Shown here in pieces: positions 22,193 through 34,715 of a DNA stretch of 64,000 bases. This stretch comes from Sorex araneus. Taxonomy: Eukaryota > Chordata > Mammalia > Eulipotyphla > Soricidae. Location of the stretch: assembly GCF_027595985.1 (NCBI RefSeq), contig NC_073303.1:326925679-326989678 (forward strand). Direction: 5' to 3'. The notes beneath the pieces are model-generated. The model saw only the letters and a program-made list of their open reading frames with translations, made no database searches and was not told the DNA's origin. The position numbers and the translations under genes were made by a program. Each line of letters opens with the position of its first letter. Within the stretch, counting starts at the first letter, position 1.

Positions 22193-22340
22193 ATGGGGAC
22201 TGGAGCAATAGCACAGCGGGTAAGGCATTTGCCTTGCACGTGTGGCAGACCTGGGTTCCATTCCCAGCATCCTATATGGTCCCCTGCGCACTGCCGGGGA
22301 CCTGTGAGTTGCCGGATGTGACCTCCCCCCCAAAAAAAAG
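22193..22340 (+). mobile_element. SOR-type SINE, short form, internally shortened
   Basis: Good head (ctggagcaatagcacagcgg, B box GGTTCCATTCC) and tail end, with the middle of the tail deleted after cactgccggg. Ends in an A run. Confidence 0.88.
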
Positions 22341-22604
22341 CATGATTATGATTTGCTTAGATTTAAGAAGGCTGATCATTTATAGTGCCTGCACTGGAGG
22401 GCTTGGTCTTACATGCTCTCCCGACTCTACCTGGAAAGCTCTTGCCAAACTGGAAACCTGTTTTGTGTTCTCCATGATTCTTACTCAGTGAAGTATATTT
22501 CAATCGTCTGTGAACGTACCTCTGATCAGAGTTACTTCCCTTGGCTTCCTCTTTCTCTGGTTACTAAAGTTCACATGTAAGAACACGTATTTTTTTTTCT
22601 CATG

Positions 22605-22735
22605 GCCCAGAGGGCGGTTTGCTTGCACACAGTTGCTTGCATCAGTCTACCGAGACTCAGTCTCCATCACTGCTTTTGGTCCCCTGAGCCCTGCCAGGAA
22701 AATCCCTGAGCACATTTTGGTGTGCCCCCATATGT
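22605..22735 (+). mobile_element. SINE remnant, short form
   Basis: Only the tail half is convincing (ggtcccctgagccctgccag, aaatccctgagcac). Confidence 0.5.
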
Positions 22736-22771
22736 ATTTATTATATTATTCTTTAAAATTGAGATAACATA

Positions 22772-22925
22772 GGGGCCAGAGAGACAGTACAGTGGACAGG
22801 GTGCTTGCCTTGCATGTGGATGACTGGGTTTGATCTCTGGCACCCTGTATGGTCCCCCCAGCCCATCAGGAATGATTCCTGAATGCAGAGCCAGGACTAA
22901 GCACAGGACAGGCGCAAGAATCAGT
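22772..22925 (+). mobile_element. SOR-type SINE, short form, diverged
   Basis: Head ggggccagagagacagtaca, cttgccttgcatgtgg, degraded B box GGTTTGATCTC, and tail ggaatgattcctgaatgcag. Lacks its last part. Confidence 0.82.
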
Positions 22926-22929
22926 TTGG

Positions 22930-24140
22930 TGGGTTGGGAGCATGGCAGACAATAAAATATTGAGAGACATTGAAGCAGTGGGGGCGGAGAAAGAAACTGA
23001 TGTTGGGCCAACTAGGAACTACTGAGCCGTCATGAGGGTGACAATAAAAAGTGTGAGATGCGGTGAAATGTATAGGTCCACGCAGAAGATATTTCCATGA
23101 CCATGGGACTACTTCTGGTATGGGAAACCAAGAACTGGCTGGATGGGGAGGAAAGGCAGGGTTTGCTATGACAGGGATGCAGTGAGGGCCAAATAGGGCA
23201 CCATATATTAAATCTGGCTAGATAGAGGGCAAAGAACTTCAGTGTGACATATTGGCAGTGATTTGCCTGCTGTCTGAGCTATATCGATCCCTTCCTTTCA
23301 TTTGAATGGTATTTTATATATGCAAAACATTTCTGCCTTTACCATTGGTAAATGTATTCTGAACATATTTCATTATAGAAACATATTTCCAAGTGGATGA
23401 AGCTAGGTAGGACCATTAAGAAACCAATGAACCATTCACATAGAAGTCATGTGCATATATATGTTATATATATATACACACACATATACATATTCTGTAC
23501 ATAAGTAAAAGAAAACTAAAACAATGCACTATAATGGGGTGAATTTTATTCCCATGCATAAAATCATCTTTTGCTTAAGCATTTACACTACCTTTGTTTT
23601 TATAATAGTACCTTAGGAAAACATTTATTCATATTTTGTTTTGCAAATGCAGTTTTTCCACAGTAGTAGTGGGAAAGGGAAATCTTTATTTTGAGCCCAT
23701 CAGAGCCATCACTGAGTTCTCAGGCTTGTGTGTACCTTTGGGGAAAAGGTCACTACAGTAAAACTTCTGCTCATTGTCAGTATCTGAACCTTTCTTCTGA
23801 ATTTTGTATTAAAATCATACGAGAAGCATTGCTTTAATGAAGTGAGACAGTTGTGAAGATATATTTCTTCTGAAGATGAATATTAACTGATAAACATCTA
23901 TTCACTGCTACAATTAATAAGTGATCAACATGTTGTTTGGAAAGTATCAGGCAGGGGACATGGATGGTACACACATCTTTGTCAGCTGGTTAGAGAGGTT
24001 GTCTTTAACATGAGAGACAGATGAGCAGTACAACTTTTATACAATGTTTTGGTATATAAGTTATTTTGATAGCATTGAAGATTATGTTAGATTTTTAGGT
24101 CATTGTTGCTTTATGCTGTTTTATTATTTTGTTGTTGTTT
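22930..24140. other. Noncoding DNA with a short (TA)n/(CA)n stretch
   Basis: AT-rich; an imperfect TA/CA run lies at about 23454-23495. No gene seen. Confidence 0.5.
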
Positions 24141-24144
24141 TTAA

Positions 24145-24770
24145 TTTAATTTTATTTTTATAAAGTTGTTCACAGTAGTTCATTACAGATAATATTCAAA
24201 CATCAATTCCACCACTGTGCACCTTCCCACCACCATAAGGGAAAAGTGTGTGAAAATTGTTGCATTTCATCCTGGAGCCATTTAAGCCTTTGTATAAGAG
24301 ATTACAAACACATATGTTAAACCCAAACAAATGTGCGCTACTTCTGGTACGTCAGTGGGCTGGAGTATAAGGGCTCCCTTGGTCACAAATGCAGCCGTGT
24401 GCCCAAGGACTTCCTGTGTCGCTCTCTTTTGGGAGATTTATTTCATAGTCTCTGGATCTTGGCTGTTGATGAGAGTATATGGTGCTGGGGACAGTTTGTT
24501 GGTATTACTGCCAAGTTACTGGAAAACTGGAGCTGGGGGGAGGAGCCCAGTCCTGTTCTAAGCAGCTTGGAGATCTCAGTCATGGGTCCCACATACCTGG
24601 TTTTTCTGCAGGTTCCCCCATAGGTGAGGCTCATCTGAGCCTGTGAAGAGCGGCCTTGAGCATGGCTGTGTGGTTTGGGTTCTGGAGGATTTTGGCTGCC
24701 AGGGTTCCGCTGGGGCAGGGAGGGAAACTCACTCTGTTCCCCTCCAAGTTTCCCAGGTGAAGATAGCCTA
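24145..24770 (-). mobile_element. ORF-less retroelement family C, copy 3
   Basis: Antisense: T-rich tail, ttataaagttgttcacagta, attcaaacatcaattccacc, cttcccaccaccata, then a GC-rich head near 24640-24720 (gccttgagcatggctgtg, gggttctggaggatttt). Shorter than the other copies, lacking part of the middle. Confidence 0.75.
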
Positions 24771-24794
24771 GCATGGGGTCATGACGTTCTATTA

Positions 24795-24975
24795 TTATTT
24801 TATTATTATTTGGCCTTTGGACCAGACCCAGCAGTGATAAGGACTTACTCATAACTCTGTGCTCAGGGATCATTCTTGGCGTTGAATGGGGGAGCATATG
24901 GGATGCTGGAGATCAAACGTAGGTCAGCCTTATTCAAGGCAAGTGCCCTATCTGCTGTACGATCTCTGCAGCCCC
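24795..24975 (-). mobile_element. SOR-type SINE, short form, old
   Basis: Antisense tail and head in order, ending ..gatctctgcagcccc. B box degraded. Confidence 0.8.
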
Positions 24976-25500
24976 CATGTACTTAGTTTTTAAAGGGGTA
25001 TGGTGAACTATGAAAACTAAGAAAATTTTTTGCTACACATATACTTCCGTGTGTATAGAGTTGACTAATACAGACCTAACTCTTGCCTTTATGGGGCAGA
25101 TGGTCTAGGGAGCAGATTTATTTTAAGTGAGAATGCCCTCCCCCTGTTAGCCCCCCCTCCCCCATTTAAATGTCTAAGGACAAACTATATTACAAGAAAG
25201 ACTAGTAAGGATATTAAGGTGTGTTTGTGGTTCATGAAAGGCCACTGAGAATGAGTCGTTGCTAGTCAGGTTGCTAGGAGAGCAAGATGCATTCCAGGCG
25301 AGGGGAGTACCTGTGTGAAGGCTGGAGAGTAAGGTACACCATGGGGAGGCAGGGAAGGAGAGGGCCCTGGGTGGCAGAGGGATGGGGGGGGGCAGGGGGA
25401 CACAATGTGAAGACCCCTGAAGGCTGTGTCAAGGACCCTGCATTTATTTATCACCGTAGCAGGCTTTGTAGCCCGAGCAAGGGTGTGCCGTGATGTCTTC
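24976..25500. other. Noncoding DNA, no recognised feature
   Basis: G-rich on the + strand around 25310-25400; no exon structure apparent. Confidence 0.4.
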
Positions 25501-25502
25501 TA

Positions 25503-25583
25503 TCGGGAGAGTGCCACTCAGAGTACTCGCAGCCCTCTGCAGAGTACTCGCAGAGTACTGCAGAGTACTGCAGAGTACTCACA
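25503..25583. repeat. Short minisatellite of cagagtact units
   Basis: Six or seven copies of a 10-12-bp unit, (ctg)cagagtactcg, in irregular tandem order. Confidence 0.85.
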
Positions 25584-25861
25584 GAAGGGAGACTCGTTAG
25601 GATAGTACTGCAGGGGTCCTGGTGGAAGACTGGTGCTTGGAACTGGGCAGAGGGTGTGGGGCTACTAGATGCGCTTCTTAAATACCTTGGAGGTAGAATT
25701 TATAGTGTTGCTGAAGGGGGAGAGAGCACGAGAAAGGATGGAATCCAAGATCATTCCTCTGATCGTTATCATGAGAAACTGGGTATATTTTTTGTTGATG
25801 GGAAAGTTGAGTTAAAGAGACACAATATTTTTCCTTTGATCACTTTTTCCTATATCAAACC

Positions 25862-26065
25862 TCAGGGCAGGGGGCAGAGAGTAGTATGAGGAAGGAACTT
25901 GTCTCACATGCAGTCGCATGCTTGCAGTTGACCCTAGTTCAATACCTGGCACCACATATGGTCCCTACAGCATTTTCAGGAGTGACCCATGAAAGTACAA
26001 GCCAGGAGTAAATCCTGTGGTTTTCCGGGTGGGGCCCCCCAAACCAAACCCAAACCAAAAACCCT
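25862..26065 (+). mobile_element. SOR-type SINE, short form, diverged
   Basis: Recognisable from cagggggcagagagtagtat through the degraded B box AGTTCAATACC and tail aagccaggagtaaatcctgt, ending in (CAAAC)n-like sequence. Confidence 0.75.
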
Positions 26066-26184
26066 CTGGCATGAGATATTTTGAAGGTGTGATATATCAG
26101 TGTGACATGATTCGTGTCAAACTCCTGATATTGTGGTAGGCATATTATTCTGACAAACCGTGGGATTTGTTTCCTTCTATTGTT

Positions 26185-26209
26185 CGTGTGTGTGTGTGTG
26201 TGTGTGTGC
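26185..26209. repeat. (GT)n microsatellite
   Basis: About 12 GT units. Confidence 0.95.
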
Positions 26210-27600
26210 TGCTTGCTCACACCCAGTGGACCTCCTTTTCGATAGCCAGTCAGTACAAATGGACACATCAGGAGCCTTTATGGGAACATTTTTAGTCCTG
26301 ACCAGGAAGGTCTAATATTACTGAATGTGCTGCACAGACCATTTATTACTTCGTTTCCTCTACCACACGATGTACCAACACTGATCTTAACTTTAGGAGC
26401 TTCTTTGAGTTTTCGAAAACCTCTAGCCCTGAAGTTATGAACCATTACGTACTCCTTACCATTCTTTCTCCACTTTCCCTTTTCTTCTCTGGGGATGGCG
26501 GAAGGCAGTTTCCTAGTAGTGCTCAGAGACTCCCTAGGCTACTCCTGTGAATTCTTGCCTCTCAACATGGTGGTGCAGTGTTTGCTCTGAGAATATAGTA
26601 TTGTTGGGTCCTATAGTGCTGGTGATTACCTGGTAAGTCCATGGTACTTGGCGTCTCCAGAGCAGATCCACTTGCATGGGGGACAATGTGATGCCAGGGA
26701 TCCAACCACATCAGCCACTCGAAAGGCTTAGAGGACCATATGCCAGGCAGGGATTTCCCAGGAGTCTCCAAGGCAAGTGTCTTACTCCTGTACTTTCTCA
26801 CTGGTCCTATTCCTGCTTTTAAGGCATCTCCATAGCGTTTTCTGTTGTAGATTGTCCTAGTGTGTATTCCCAGCAGGACTGGCATCCCTTTCTCTTCATA
26901 TCTTGTGATTCCTCCTTTTATGAATAAATAAGTTTGAATGTGTAAAGAGAACAGCCAAGGAAGCAGGTAATAAGAATTTTTCCCTGATTTCACATTTATT
27001 TTTTCCACCTTTGAAAACTGAGTAGCTCATAATACTTGTCTATTAGGATAAAAACTTTAAGTGCAAGAAGAAGAGGAAAATCTATTTTCTTGCATCGTGG
27101 ATCACAGGGAATACTGGGTACTGTGGCAAACTAGGAATGTTATTTTGGTCTGAAGTGGATAACTAATGTTGAAGAAAGGAAGACTCAAGCTAGAAATACT
27201 TGTTTTAAAATATGTGACATCTGACAACTGGCTCAAACTTTTTGGGACCCTGCTAAGGTAAACAGAATGTATTTGCTGACCAGTTGCAGTTCTTTGGCTG
27301 CTCTTTTACAGCCTCTGGCTTGTGGGGTCGAATCTATAATGAGGTGAATGAACTTTCCTTTTAATCAGGTTGTTTGTCTCGCTCATCATGCATGCCTTTC
27401 TTACTTATCATGATGGAGAACATAAGCAAACATTAGCTTTTTATTCCACTGATTCCTGCCCATTTAAGGCTGACTTCATTAAATTTGGGAGTGAGATGTG
27501 TACAGACAGGCTTTTGCCTGTATTCTGGAAGATACATATCAGTGCTAGCAAAGCTGGGATGGAGCTCAGAGTTTGTGAAGCTTTTATTCAGATTTTTTTG
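26210..27600. other. Noncoding DNA with possible SINE remnants
   Basis: 26505-26815 contains scattered SOR-like antisense words (gtagtgctcagagactccct, gatccaaccacatcagcc, ctccaaggcaagtg) and may be one or two very old SINEs. No gene seen. Confidence 0.35.
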
Positions 27601-27604
27601 TTTG

Positions 27605-27755
27605 TTAAAGGACCACAGCTTGTGATGTTCAGGGGCTGATCTTGGCTCTGTGCTCAGGGATCACTCCTGTCAGTGCATAGGAGACTATGTGATGCAGGGA
27701 TGGAACCAGTGTTGCTTGCATGCAAGGCAACCTCCTGGACTATCTCTCTGATCCT
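27605..27755 (-). mobile_element. SOR-type SINE, short form, old
   Basis: Antisense words tggctctgtgctcagggatc, gggatggaacc, gcatgcaaggcaacctcc and ctatctctctgatcc in the expected order. Confidence 0.8.
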
Positions 27756-27759
27756 TTAT

Positions 27760-28605
27760 TCATATTTATGTCAATGTTTTTTTCCCACATATTCCTATTG
27801 TAGTAGAGTTTGTGTAAATTTATGTAAGTTGGCTGTGAAGAGGAGAGTGAGGGAGAATGGGGAGCTGTGAAGAGTGCAGTTCTGTGACTTCCTGTTTCGT
27901 GTGATCAGGCGAGGCAGTGTCTTCTCTAGCTGAGAGTTCCTTCTTGCACATTTGGTCTCCTTGTTTTGGTGTTGGTGAATTTTCCTGCTCCAAGAAGCTC
28001 GGAAATTTCTCTGAAATGGATTATAACCTTCTTCTGTCCATGTGCTTTCCTGCCACCATGTGCTTTTGTTCGCTGAGTAGATCCTTAGATCTCAGTGTTT
28101 CCCAGAGAACTTTGACGTTAATAAAGATTTGTTCATCACATCTTTCTAAAGCCTAAATGTTGCCTGATACACGTTAGATGCAAAGAAAGTATAGATTGAA
28201 TGATTGAATCATCCAGGTTCATTCAGGCAAAAGCGCCACAAAAATCCCTGCCACTTTGGTATTCTGTGTGGAACCAGATAAGGCTTTGGGTTTGAAAATG
28301 TTTGTAGTGACCTTTCAGCTCCTCAGTAGATTGTTACTGTGGCCACATATCAATGAAAATATAAAGGTTCATCTGTTTTTGCTTTACGGCAATGAATAGC
28401 GTTTAATTCCCAATCATTACACAATTTAGTCCTTGTCCTAGATGTTAGGAAAATGAATTATTGGAAATGTCAGAATAGTGCATTCAAATATTTTCTTTCT
28501 GCATTCAATTTCTGAGAATTTCTAGAGTTCCCTAGCCCTTTACTTTCTCTTCTAAAATTTTGAGCTTGCTGTAATTTTATTTCCAGAATATATGGACTTT
28601 ATTTA
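27760..28605. other. Noncoding DNA, no recognised feature
   Basis: No exon or transposon identified. Confidence 0.45.
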
Positions 28606-28609
28606 CTTT

Positions 28610-28760
28610 TTTGTTTAGACTTTGGACCACACCTGCCTGTGCTCAGGGCTTACTCTTGACTCAGGACTTCTGGCAGGGTTCCGGGGACCATATTTGGCAC
28701 CAGGAATCAAACCTGGTTGGCTGTATGCAAGGCAAGCACTTACTTCTCTATCCTCAACAG
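28610..28760 (-). mobile_element. SOR-type SINE, short form, old
   Basis: Antisense: tggaccacacctgcctgtgc, ccaggaatcaaacctggttg, tgcaaggcaagcac. Confidence 0.82.
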
Positions 28761-28764
28761 GGGC

Positions 28765-29680
28765 TTTTGAATGGTAGCTTACCACAGTAGGAACTGTTAA
28801 GACCAACATACCAAGAATTTGAAAAGTCTTGACAAACAGAGGAGAGCATACTTTTTCGGTTGGAAATTGGAAAAATTCCATGCTATGGGTGATTTCCTAG
28901 TTCTATAAAGGACCATGAAATTGTTTCATTTGTTTTGTTGATTGAATGTCACAGAAATTTGATACTTTAAAAAAGATAATAGAGGAAATAAAGGTGCTGT
29001 ATTCTGTATCCCATTTAAACTAGCAGCTGCCAATTAGCATCTGTCCTGTAAATAATAAGGAAGTGTTGCTAATTCTAGCTGTTGCCATCTTTGGGTGAAT
29101 GAAGATACCCAACCGTTTTGTTGCAGTTGATCCTTGGTAATCTTTGGGGCCACTTAATTTTTCTTTTGTGAGGGCAAGTAGAAAATCATTGTCAGTCGTC
29201 AGTCTTTCCTAAACCTACTCACATCTGTGTCCAAAAATAAAAAAAAAAGACAAAACAAAACCAAAAAAACACTGTCTATTGATGTAGAGTACATTTTGGA
29301 AGAAAGTGGATGTGAATGATACAGTTATCCATTAATCACTAATATTATTCACAAGGTGTTAGTTTAGTAGGCATTTTTAAGACTGAACGTTTAGGGTTGG
29401 TAGGTCCATGAAGGTGCTAGGCAATGGTATGTTTCAGAGTAGGTTTTACTTTAAGTTTTGTTTCTGTCCAAATAAGTTGACCCTTAAGTTTCTAGAACTT
29501 TCAGTTCAGAGGATGAGAAAGTCTGATGTAGGCTAACTCTGGCTTGTGAAGTAGCTTCTGTTGTGTCATAGTTAGGAAATTACACTCAGTGATCATTATT
29601 ACTATTTTTTTTTTTGCTGAATTTTAGGGAGCATAGTAGAATTGTGTAACTCTGGTATTTTCAGTCTGTCTTGTTTTTGT
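28765..29680. other. Noncoding DNA, repeat-free
   Basis: No transposon recognised. 29000-29120 has a compact block with CCAATTAGC and TGTAAATAA-like words of the kind seen in conserved noncoding elements; not testable here. Confidence 0.35.
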
Positions 29681-29684
29681 CGGG

Positions 29685-29825
29685 TGGTGGAGCAAGATGG
29701 AGATTAGGCTGCACCTAGTTGTGCTCAGGGCTGACGTCTGCCTCTGTGCTCATAGATCTTCCCTGGTGGTGCTTAGATCAATCTCTAGTCATTTACATGC
29801 AGAGTAAGCATCCTACTGGCCTTAG
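29685..29825 (-). mobile_element. SOR-type SINE, short form, old
   Basis: Antisense words gttgtgctcagggctgac, tctgtgctcatagatct and catgcagagtaagcatcct; strongly diverged. Confidence 0.6.
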
Positions 29826-29849
29826 TATCTTTCTTGACCTTTAATATCT

Positions 29850-31080
29850 AACTTAAACAGATAATTTTAAAGGTTCAGCGGGACTATCCTGTGCTTTTAG
29901 GATACTACACTAGATGTCTTAAAGCTTCTTCTCTCTATTAGTTGTGACAGCTAAATACATGGCCAGACATTAACCAGTGCCTCTGAAGAATTAGAGAGGG
30001 CAAAAATTCCCAAGCTACTCAATCAGTCTAATAACTTTTGAATATTCAGTTGTATGTGTTAAAGGTCAAAAGTCATTCAGAATGCAAATTAAAATGCACA
30101 TTAATTTGAAAGAATTCGCTATTACTCTAAATGAACTTTTCTTGTGTAAAAAGATAGTTCAGAGTCAGTGGTCTGTGTTGATTCTGTCTTACATCACTAG
30201 CTAAATACAAATGCCAATTGTCATCGAACTGTAGCAAAAAATTATTATTAGTATTTTGAAAGCTATTGCATAGTAATTGAGATTTTTACCACAGTGACAA
30301 GTTAGGCAAATCCAATTACTTGGTATTGAGGCCTGGGTGCTTAGGGCTCTCTGCTCGTTATGCCCCAGATATGTTTCTGCTAGTAGTGAGGAGGGTCGTT
30401 CCGGTCACCTGTACTTGTCGGAAGGCCTCTCTGGTGCCGATGCCCCAACAAAAACCCAGTGAAAGGCCTCATTTGCTTGTGTTTATCCGCATGAGGCAGA
30501 GTGGAGCTGTGTTTTACCTCTTTCCCCTTCAGCCCCAGTTGGTGCAGCTTTCTATTCTACTCCAATAATGTTTGTTTTCATAGCCAATATTTGCTATGAC
30601 ACTGTGTTTCGTAGATTATCAAGTTCCCATTTGGAGTATCAGTCCTATTTGGGGCTGAGGATGTGGTTTAGTCCTCCAGAATGTGTTTTGTATATAGGAG
30701 AGTCTGGGCTTGGCTTCTCACATGTCAAACAAATGGAAATTAAAAAAAAAGAATATAATTTTTAAAAACCTGATTTTTATAGTGCAGTTTGTTTAAATTT
30801 TTAAATTTAATATTTATTTTTTGGTACATATATATGTGGAAATTAAGAAGTTAATATAAATATCTGATAGGAATTTTTTTTTATTATGAAAGCATTTATT
30901 TAATGTTGACTTTCACCTGCAATGTGCCAGGCTGGAACATGTAAGGGAAACAGGAGGGACCCACACACACTGGTGCTGATCCTGCCCTCAGAAAGTTGGA
31001 ATGCAATGGAGATGCAGATTCAAGTTTTCTTTTTGTCATTTAAAGAAAGACGTGAGGCTTTATCCATGTATTTTAAAAAT
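29850..31080. other. Repeat-free AT-rich segment, candidate conserved noncoding DNA
   Basis: Unusually free of SINEs. 30060-30130 holds an octamer-like ATGCAAAT next to TTAATTTG and several homeodomain-type ATTA words. This is suggestive only. Confidence 0.3.
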
Positions 31081-31084
31081 TGAC

Positions 31085-31300
31085 AGCACTTTTGCTGGGG
31101 GTGTGGAGTTGCTCCCAGTAGTGTTCGGGGAGCCCTGGCCCACTCTCCACAGCACTGGGCCAGGAGGTGCTGCACTTCCTCACAGACATGCTGGGGCCCC
31201 CTGGGCCACACCTGGTGACATGGTTCTTCGGACTGCACTCACGTTCCCGTATAGGTAAAGCAAGTGCTCCTGACCTCTGAGGTGCCTTCACGGCCCCTCC
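31085..31300. other. GC-richer segment, possible SINE remnant
   Basis: Some SOR-like words (gtagtgttcggggagccc, gggccacacctggtgac), but no coherent head. Not confidently assigned. Confidence 0.3.
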
Positions 31301-31479
31301 ACACCATCTTGGAGTACTGCTTGCATACCAGGCATTGGCTCTTTGCTTAGGAAATACCCAGAATAAAGTTGAGAGATGGAGGGTGTATGCTAATGGAGAG
31401 ACCCTCCGGTTCGACTGGAGAGGCAGGGAAATTAGCAGTGCTTATGCTGATGGAGTGAGCATGTTTCCTAAGGGAGAGA

Positions 31480-31612
31480 TGGAGGTGGGAGAGGGAAAGG
31501 AGAGGAGAGGAGAGAGAGGGGGGAGGAAGAGAGGAGAGAGAGAGAGAAAGCGAGAGAGAGAGAGGAAGGAGGGGAGAGAGAGAGAGAAAGAGAGAGAGGT
31601 CATAGCATTGTC
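31480..31612. repeat. (GA)n-rich polypurine tract
   Basis: About 130 bp of GAGAGG/GGAGA purine repeats on the + strand. Confidence 0.95.
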
Positions 31613-33205
31613 AAGTTCAAAATTGACAAAGCTTATTCTGCCTCACAGATGGTACGTAGAAGCTGACTGTGCAGCCTGGCACAGGGGCAGGGCTAAGCTA
31701 CTCCACGCTAGTTCTTGCCTTTGTCAGCTAGACCACACAGCACTCACTCCAGAGACCATCCATCACAGACAGAAGAAAGAGCTCACCCATGAAGAGATGT
31801 TATGTGGTTGTCTTGTTTCTATTGTTTATGTGGCCGCTGTGACATGCGGCATAAAAGAGGAGAGTTCATTTTCAGAAACTGAAAATTCTGTGTCTTTATC
31901 TTTGAGCATTTTAATTGAGTGTTATATTTCAAGTACAGTTTGCCTAAACTTTAACTGTGTGTATGTGTGTGTCTATGTCCTTTTGTATGAAAATGGAAAA
32001 AGTTCTTCAAACTTTCCACAAGTAGTTAAGTCATTGAAAATGTTAGTTAAAACTGAAAATAAGAATAATAATTTTCATTTTGAGATGATTTAATTGATTC
32101 ACTTTTAAATTGTTCTAATTTTTATCTAGGCACTTTGAAGTTTTCTACTGTGAAATAAATACATAGGTCTCTTTTGCAGCCATTCTGAGGATGACATTTC
32201 CCCATTGGAATCTTTCTTCTGGAACTAAAAATGAAGAAATCTTTGAATTAGACTTTATGATGTTGAGCTTTTTGTTTTGTTCCATTCTCTAGAATTTGAA
32301 CCTGCTCACCCCTCCCCACCTGTCGCCAGCCCTGAGTGTATTTTGTAAATACATAAAATAAACATCGAAATGAGTGACATGGGATGCACTGTAACCTGTA
32401 TTCTTTCTTCACATTTTAATTGAAGGTTATGTATAAAAAATCTAAGAATGTTCATAAATGTTTATAAATGGATCTAGGTATTTGCAGCATTGTCAACCAT
32501 TGATGCATATATTATACCATCTCCTAGAATTCTGAAATGAAATAAATAAGTGACCTGTGCATGCTATCAAGGAAGTCAATAGAATATGCATACATAATAC
32601 AACTGAAAACTAAACCAGTTTCTTAACTAAAATAAAGTTTTAAAAAGTCTTGACATGATGGTGATAGAAGACAGAGGAATAGTTGGCTCCTTGTAACTGC
32701 GCGTAGGCAGATTCACTGTGAAAGGGCCTTTTAAACACGCTGATGGGGTGTTGGGGTATGTCACCAAAGTGGAGTCTGAGCGGCCGAGACTTAATAATGC
32801 AGCTCCTGACATGGTAGACGATATTTGCTAATGCTCTGCTGGAAGCAAAGTAAAATCCTTATTTTAAGCAAAATTGAATTTCTGGAAATACAGCAATATT
32901 TAAACCCTTAAAAATTAATTTTTCAGATGGACTCTCACTTTCAAAAAGTGAGTTTTTTTGGGTCTCCTTTTCTTTTTTGAAAATTTCATGTAACAGGTAA
33001 AAGATGTCAATATGGGACTTACCCATATATAGCTTGGCTGTACTATATTATACTGAACCTTATTTGCAAACATTTTCCCCCACCTCACTTATACTTTATA
33101 TTCATCTTGTAAACTATCTTCTTGCATGGTGTATTTGTTCTTTTGGGTACTTTTTATGATTTGGGGTGAGAGAGTGATTGTATGATTGGATGAGAGTGAT
33201 TATTT
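31613..33205. other. Noncoding DNA, largely repeat-free
   Basis: No transposon recognised over about 1.6 kb. 32630-32880 is a mixed-composition block that could be conserved noncoding DNA. The open frame ending near 32090 shows no recognisable domain. Confidence 0.35.
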
Positions 33206-33214
33206 TTCTTTTTT

Positions 33215-33395
33215 TTTAGTGGAGAGAGAATTTGGGGAGTCATGTATGGCTCTGCTCAGGGCTTACCTACCCCTGACTCTGTACTCAGGATCATGCCTTG
33301 TGGTGCTCAGGGACCACATGTGGTGCCAGGGATTGAACTTGGGTTGATTTGTGCAAGGCAAATGCCTTGCCTGCTGAACAATCTCTCTGGCCCGA
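33215..33395 (-). mobile_element. SOR-type SINE, short form, old
   Basis: Antisense tail through head: ggtgctcagggaccacatgt, ggattgaacttgggttg, gtgcaaggcaaatgcc, ..caatctctctggccc. Confidence 0.85.
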
Positions 33396-34515
33396 GCCCC
33401 GTAATATTTAATGCTTAAGCAAAATGTATGAAACAGAATAGACGACAATTCCCTCAAAGTATTATTTTAATGGTACTTGACTACTAAGCAAAAGAAAGAT
33501 ATGTAACTTGAATCTATAGGGCTGTTTATTAATGGTCTTGTAAGGACTAAATGTATGTGCCTATGCTGATATATAACACATCTCCACACTTGCTCTCATA
33601 TATGATGGTTTCGGATGTTTGAGTGTGTAATTATTGCTGTCAGTGAGCGATATGAAGGCATATTCAATTTAAGCTCACCTTTCGTGCTCACCTTTCGTGT
33701 TTAAAGGGCAAGGTATGTTTTCTTATGAAGTCTTTTTTTTTAATTGCTGCCAACCACAGGTGAGAATTGCTTATATAGCTCACCAGGCAATTTAAAGTTA
33801 AAGCTTTGTTTTAGCCCGAGAGTAATAGAGGACATTTCAGTCTTAGCTTAAAAAAGTGGATTATGAGGAAAGTATGAGAGTGTAACTGGAGTGGATTTGT
33901 GACTTTGGGATGACTACTGTCTGCATTGAGGATAGAAAATGCATTCAAAGCTGGGTGACTCTCTGAACCTGTCTAGATTAGAGTCTTAGGAAGTGTGTCT
34001 TGAGGTGAGGGGGCAGTAATTCATTATCCTGATTACTGCATATATCTACTTTGGTTGTTTACAAAAATCAAAATCACAGATTTGTACATTTTTTTGGTGT
34101 CATCTATGTCCTCTCTGTCACTTATTTTTATTTCTCATGGAGTTGCACACTCTCTGGTCTAAGTAGAAAGGCTCTTAGGAAAAGCACATTCAGTGGGTTA
34201 CCAGCTAATAATGAATTTTCACTTACACTGCATGTAAAGGAAGCAGAAAAATTGTAATAAGTGGTTAAAGGCCCACTGAGTTTTGGAAGGTTTATTGTAG
34301 TCAATTTTTGATATACTTACTTAATGTGAAGGAATTTCTCAGGGTGATGGTATAGCACCTTCCTACCCTGTCTCTCTCCCTGGATCTCCCTCACTCCTTG
34401 CCTCCTTTTCCCATCCTGTGCTCGGGAGTGAGTCCAGACCCTCATTGTTAGCACTTGCTTTGCCACTGAGCTGTATTCCTGCTTCTCCAATTACTTTCTA
34501 GCACTATCTCAGGTG
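33396..34515. other. Noncoding DNA, no confident feature
   Basis: 34330-34495 has weak SINE-like words (ctgtgctcgggagtgagtcc). Otherwise unassigned. Confidence 0.4.
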
Positions 34516-34524
34516 TATTTATTT

Positions 34525-34715
34525 TTTTGTTTATTTGTTTGGCTTTGGCTCTTGGGCCATGCCTGGGGATGCTCAGGGCTTTCTCCTCATTCTACACAGA
34601 GGGATCACTCCATGTGGTACTCAGGGGACTGTATGGGGTTCCAGGAACCAAATCTGGGTAGTCTGTGTACAGGCAAGTGCCCTACCTGCTGTACTATGGT
34701 TTTGGCACCCAGTTT
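34525..34715 (-). mobile_element. SOR-type SINE, short form, old
   Basis: Antisense: gggccatgcctggggatgct, gtggtactcaggggactgt, caggcaagtgccctacctgc, tactatggttttggcaccc. Confidence 0.85.

Noticed and set aside
31335..32093. 252-codon frame near 31.3-32.1 kb
   Set aside because: Its middle third is the (GA)n tract translated as Arg/Glu repeats, and the rest shows no recognisable domain.
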